NCBI RefSeq assembly: GCF_029784165.1 | Contig: NC_073694.1 | Location: 26,360,506-26,424,505, forward strand | Length of the DNA: 64,000 bases | From: Wyeomyia smithii | Lineage: Eukaryota > Arthropoda > Insecta > Diptera > Culicidae | Direction of reading: 5' to 3' | Notes under the pieces: model-generated | Database searches by the model: none | What the model was told of the DNA's origin: nothing | What the model saw: only the letters and a program-made list of their open reading frames with translations | Translations under genes and position numbers: made by a program | Shown: positions 61,606 through 64,000 of the stretch, in pieces | How the letters are laid out: each line of letters starts with the position of its first letter | Position numbering within the stretch: position 1 is the stretch's first letter

Positions 61606-63001
61606 CACGGTGCTCCCACAGACCGTGATTATAAAAAAAATGCACCAAAGAATCTGAGTACACCATTCGATTCGTTATGACGTCCAGAATGTCTGGTCAA
61701 AATTTCAAAATCATCGTACGGTACATTTTCGAGTAATGCCCCTTTTTAAGGTTGTAAAGTCAAAGAAGTGATATAAAAACGACGAAATACTTATTGTCAA
61801 GCACGTTTTTCAACCACCATTGTATGAAACAACTTCCAAAATAGTTTCTACACATTCCAAGGATTATATTTCAAGACAATAACAATTGGTGGAAAGATTT
61901 ATTTGAAAATCCCACAGTGCACAGTGGTCTAAGCTCGAAAAATCGGTCCTAAATTTGACTGTGAAAAATTGATTTTATGTACTCCATGTCTTCAGCAAAA
62001 TTGTTTCATAGAACAAGGCCTTACTTTTGGCGTTTTTAGTTTTTCGATCAATCCACCTAACAGTGAGATAAAAAAAATATTTTTTCTAATTTTCAATATA
62101 TCAGATTGCTTCTTTCAGCAAAGTTGTGGAAAATTTTGAAAGAAAAACAATTGCTGAATAATGCGATGTCCTATCTGTACGTTGGACACGACAAAATAGA
62201 GTTTTTTGTGGAACACCACTCTTTAAAGTCAGTTTTTTGTCTATAATTTTGTCTGTAATGGTCAAAACAATGCAAAATGTTCTAAGATTTTATTCATTCA
62301 ACTAAGATTCTCTCAAGACCTCATAAAATTTATTGTTTTGACAATCATAGAAAGAGTTATAGACAAAAAACTGATTTTAAGGAGAGGTGTTGCACAAAAA
62401 ATTCTATTTTGTCGTGTCCAACGTACAGATAGGACATCGCAGTATTCAGCAATTGTTTTTTTTTTAAATTTTCCACAACTTTGCTGAAGGAAGCAATCTG
62501 ATATATTGAAAATTAGAAAAAATATTTTTTTTTATCTCACTATTAGGTGGATTGATCGAAAAACTAAAACGCCAAAAGTAAGGCCTTGTTCTATGAAACA
62601 ATTTTGCTGAAGACATGGAGTACATGAAATCAATTTTCCACAGTCAAATCTTGGACGATCACGATTTTACGAGTTTAGACCACTATGCACTGTGGGATTT
62701 TCAAAAAAATCTTTCCACCAATTGTTATTGTCTTAAAATATAACCCTTGGAAAGAGTAGAAACTATTTTGGAAGTTGTTTCATACAATGGTGGTTGAAAA
62801 ACGTGCTTTACAATAAGTATTTCGTCGTTTTTATATCACTTCTTTGTACTTTACAACCTTCAAAAGGGCATTACTCAAAAATGTACCGTACGATGATTTT
62901 GAAATTTTGACCAGACATTCTGGACGACATAACGAATCGAATGGTGTACTCATATTCTTTGGTGCATTTTTTTTATAATCACGGTCTGTGGGAGCACCGT
63001 G
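61606..63001. mobile_element. 1.4-kb palindromic Transib-like element, TSD CGAAC
   Basis: The ends CACGGTGCTCCCACAGACCG and its exact inverse finish at 63001. CGAAC flanks both sides (61601-61605 and 63002-63006), an exact 5-bp target duplication. The arms (61606-62282 and 62326-63001) stay very similar to the centre, so the single strand could fold into a hairpin of about 670 bp. A second pair of ends, CACAGTGCACAGTGG at 61913 and its inverse ending at 62694, lies symmetrically inside. There is no coding capacity. It sits immediately after satellite DNA. Confidence 0.75.
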
Positions 63002-63006
63002 CGAAC

Positions 63007-63227
63007 TCTTTAATTTGTATCGGTCGTAACCTGAGAAGTTCAAATTTCAAATCTGAATTCTTGACATTTTGTATTTTTTTTGAGATTTTGCGCTGTTGAT
63101 TCCCCAAATTCATGGACTGTAAGAGTACCTGTATTTGGGGTTCTCGGACTCTAATCATTTTATATTTAAGTAATTAGTTTTAATGACTCTTCAATTTGAT
63201 GACATTTGCTCAGGACTTTTTGAGACT
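63007..63227. other. AT-rich non-coding DNA
   Basis: I recognise nothing in this flank of the palindrome. Confidence 0.35.
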
Positions 63228-63285
63228 TTTTTTCTGTGTGGACTCATCACTGCGACCAGAGCTTAGATCTATTGTGATATTTTTA
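63228..63285 (+). repeat. Fragment of repeat A
   Basis: TGTGGACTCATCACTGCGAC and CAGAGCTTAGATCTATTGTG match 45560-45603, upstream of repeat A copy 2. The remainder of A is absent here. Confidence 0.6.
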
Positions 63286-64000
63286 GACTTAAGGACTTTT
63301 TGTTTTTTGAATTATTGGAATCTAATTTTTTCATACTGCTTAACTCTGATTGTTTGTACCCATGGATTTTTGGATTTTCTTGAATTTCTGGACCATCTGA
63401 AATTTGGGGATTTGATTCTAAAAAATCTTTGGTTCTTAAATGCTTAGATTTTTTAACATTGGATAATATTTTAATTTAGATTTTAGGATTTGAGTCTTTT
63501 AACTCGACTAAAACTAAGAATAAAACCAAGACCAAGATCAACGACAGGATCGAAGCAAAGATCAGAAATAGGATCAGGGAATAAGAGTTGAAATCAAAGA
63601 AGAGCAATACCAAATCCTATACCATGATCAAAATCAAGCTCATCGCAAGGACCAATATTAGACCAAGCGTAGAACTAAACCAATATTGAGATTAAGTTAA
63701 AGATTAGGATCAGAGCAATGTGTGAAGCTTTGCTAGAATAAGTATGCAACTTGAATTAATTTTAAGAGTGGAACAAGAGATTATCTTTGTTATAAATTTC
63801 TTCAAAGTGCCGTGGCAAAGTATTATTTCTTAATCATTTAAAAAGTTGTCAAAACAAATCGCGCTCGTAAACCGCTGTATTTATTTATAGCCCCTCATCT
63901 ACCCAATCGACTATAATGATTAATTGATCCCCTACAAAAAAAACCTCGTAAGTTCCAATCGTCAGCTCAAAGCTCTCTACCAAATTTCTCCGCGAGAGAA
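63286..64000. other. AT-rich DNA with degenerate hexamer tract
   Basis: At 63510-63720 the sequence is built of AAGACC, AAGATC and AGGATC-like six-base words (ACCAAGACCAAGATCAACG). It is a decayed purine-rich hexamer repeat, reminiscent on the opposite strand of the array at 31574-33354. There is no gene to the window end. Confidence 0.45.

Overview
This is eukaryotic, insect-type DNA, most likely from a large repeat-rich mosquito genome (culicine-like). That assignment is an inference. It rests on AT-rich, gene-poor sequence, dense non-autonomous transposons, tRNA-derived SINEs, LINE, Penelope and copia remnants, and insect-style splice sites. There are no bacterial operons. Almost every open reading frame here is a chance frame. 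The window reads like the inside of a very long intron or an intergenic desert.

Host gene content is small. One internal exon on the minus strand (38385-38636) is well supported by a clean acceptor, a clean donor and a His/Gln-rich peptide. A second minus-strand stretch (16017-16118) looks like a terminal coding exon. GC-richer islands at about 3.3-4.4, 13.3-18.0, 19.4-22.3, 28.6-30.3, 36.4-39.0 and 48.7-50.6 kb may hold promoters, untranslated exons or enhancers, but I cannot prove this.

Layout. 0-13 kb: dispersed repeats, SINEs, a 3.1-kb element with CAGGGTGGCCAGC termini, a dimeric 126-bp satellite, and a palindromic element with CACAGTGG ends and a 5-bp target duplication. 13-22 kb: GC-richer islands and a copia RNase H relic. 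22-31.5 kb: Penelope RT relic, a TA-flanked MITE and low-complexity domains. 31.57-33.35 kb: a three-zone hexamer array (TTTTCG, then TTCTCG, then TTCTTG). 33.4-48 kb: very long degenerate GAAACATTTTT-type low complexity, on opposite strands either side of the exon-bearing island and peppered with small transposons. 48-54 kb: a further island, diverged inverted repeats and a 160-bp hairpin. 54-56 kb: a three-armed palindrome. 56.4-60 kb: a dead CR1-group LINE inserted into a degenerate tandem repeat. 61.2-63 kb: a second satellite cluster followed by a 1.4-kb palindrome with a 5-bp target duplication and a second palindrome nested exactly at its centre.

The most interesting structure is the set of large palindromic elements whose ends read CACAGTG, CACAATG or CACGGTG. 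Two have exact 5-bp target duplications. This combination is expected of Transib/RAG-type transposition.
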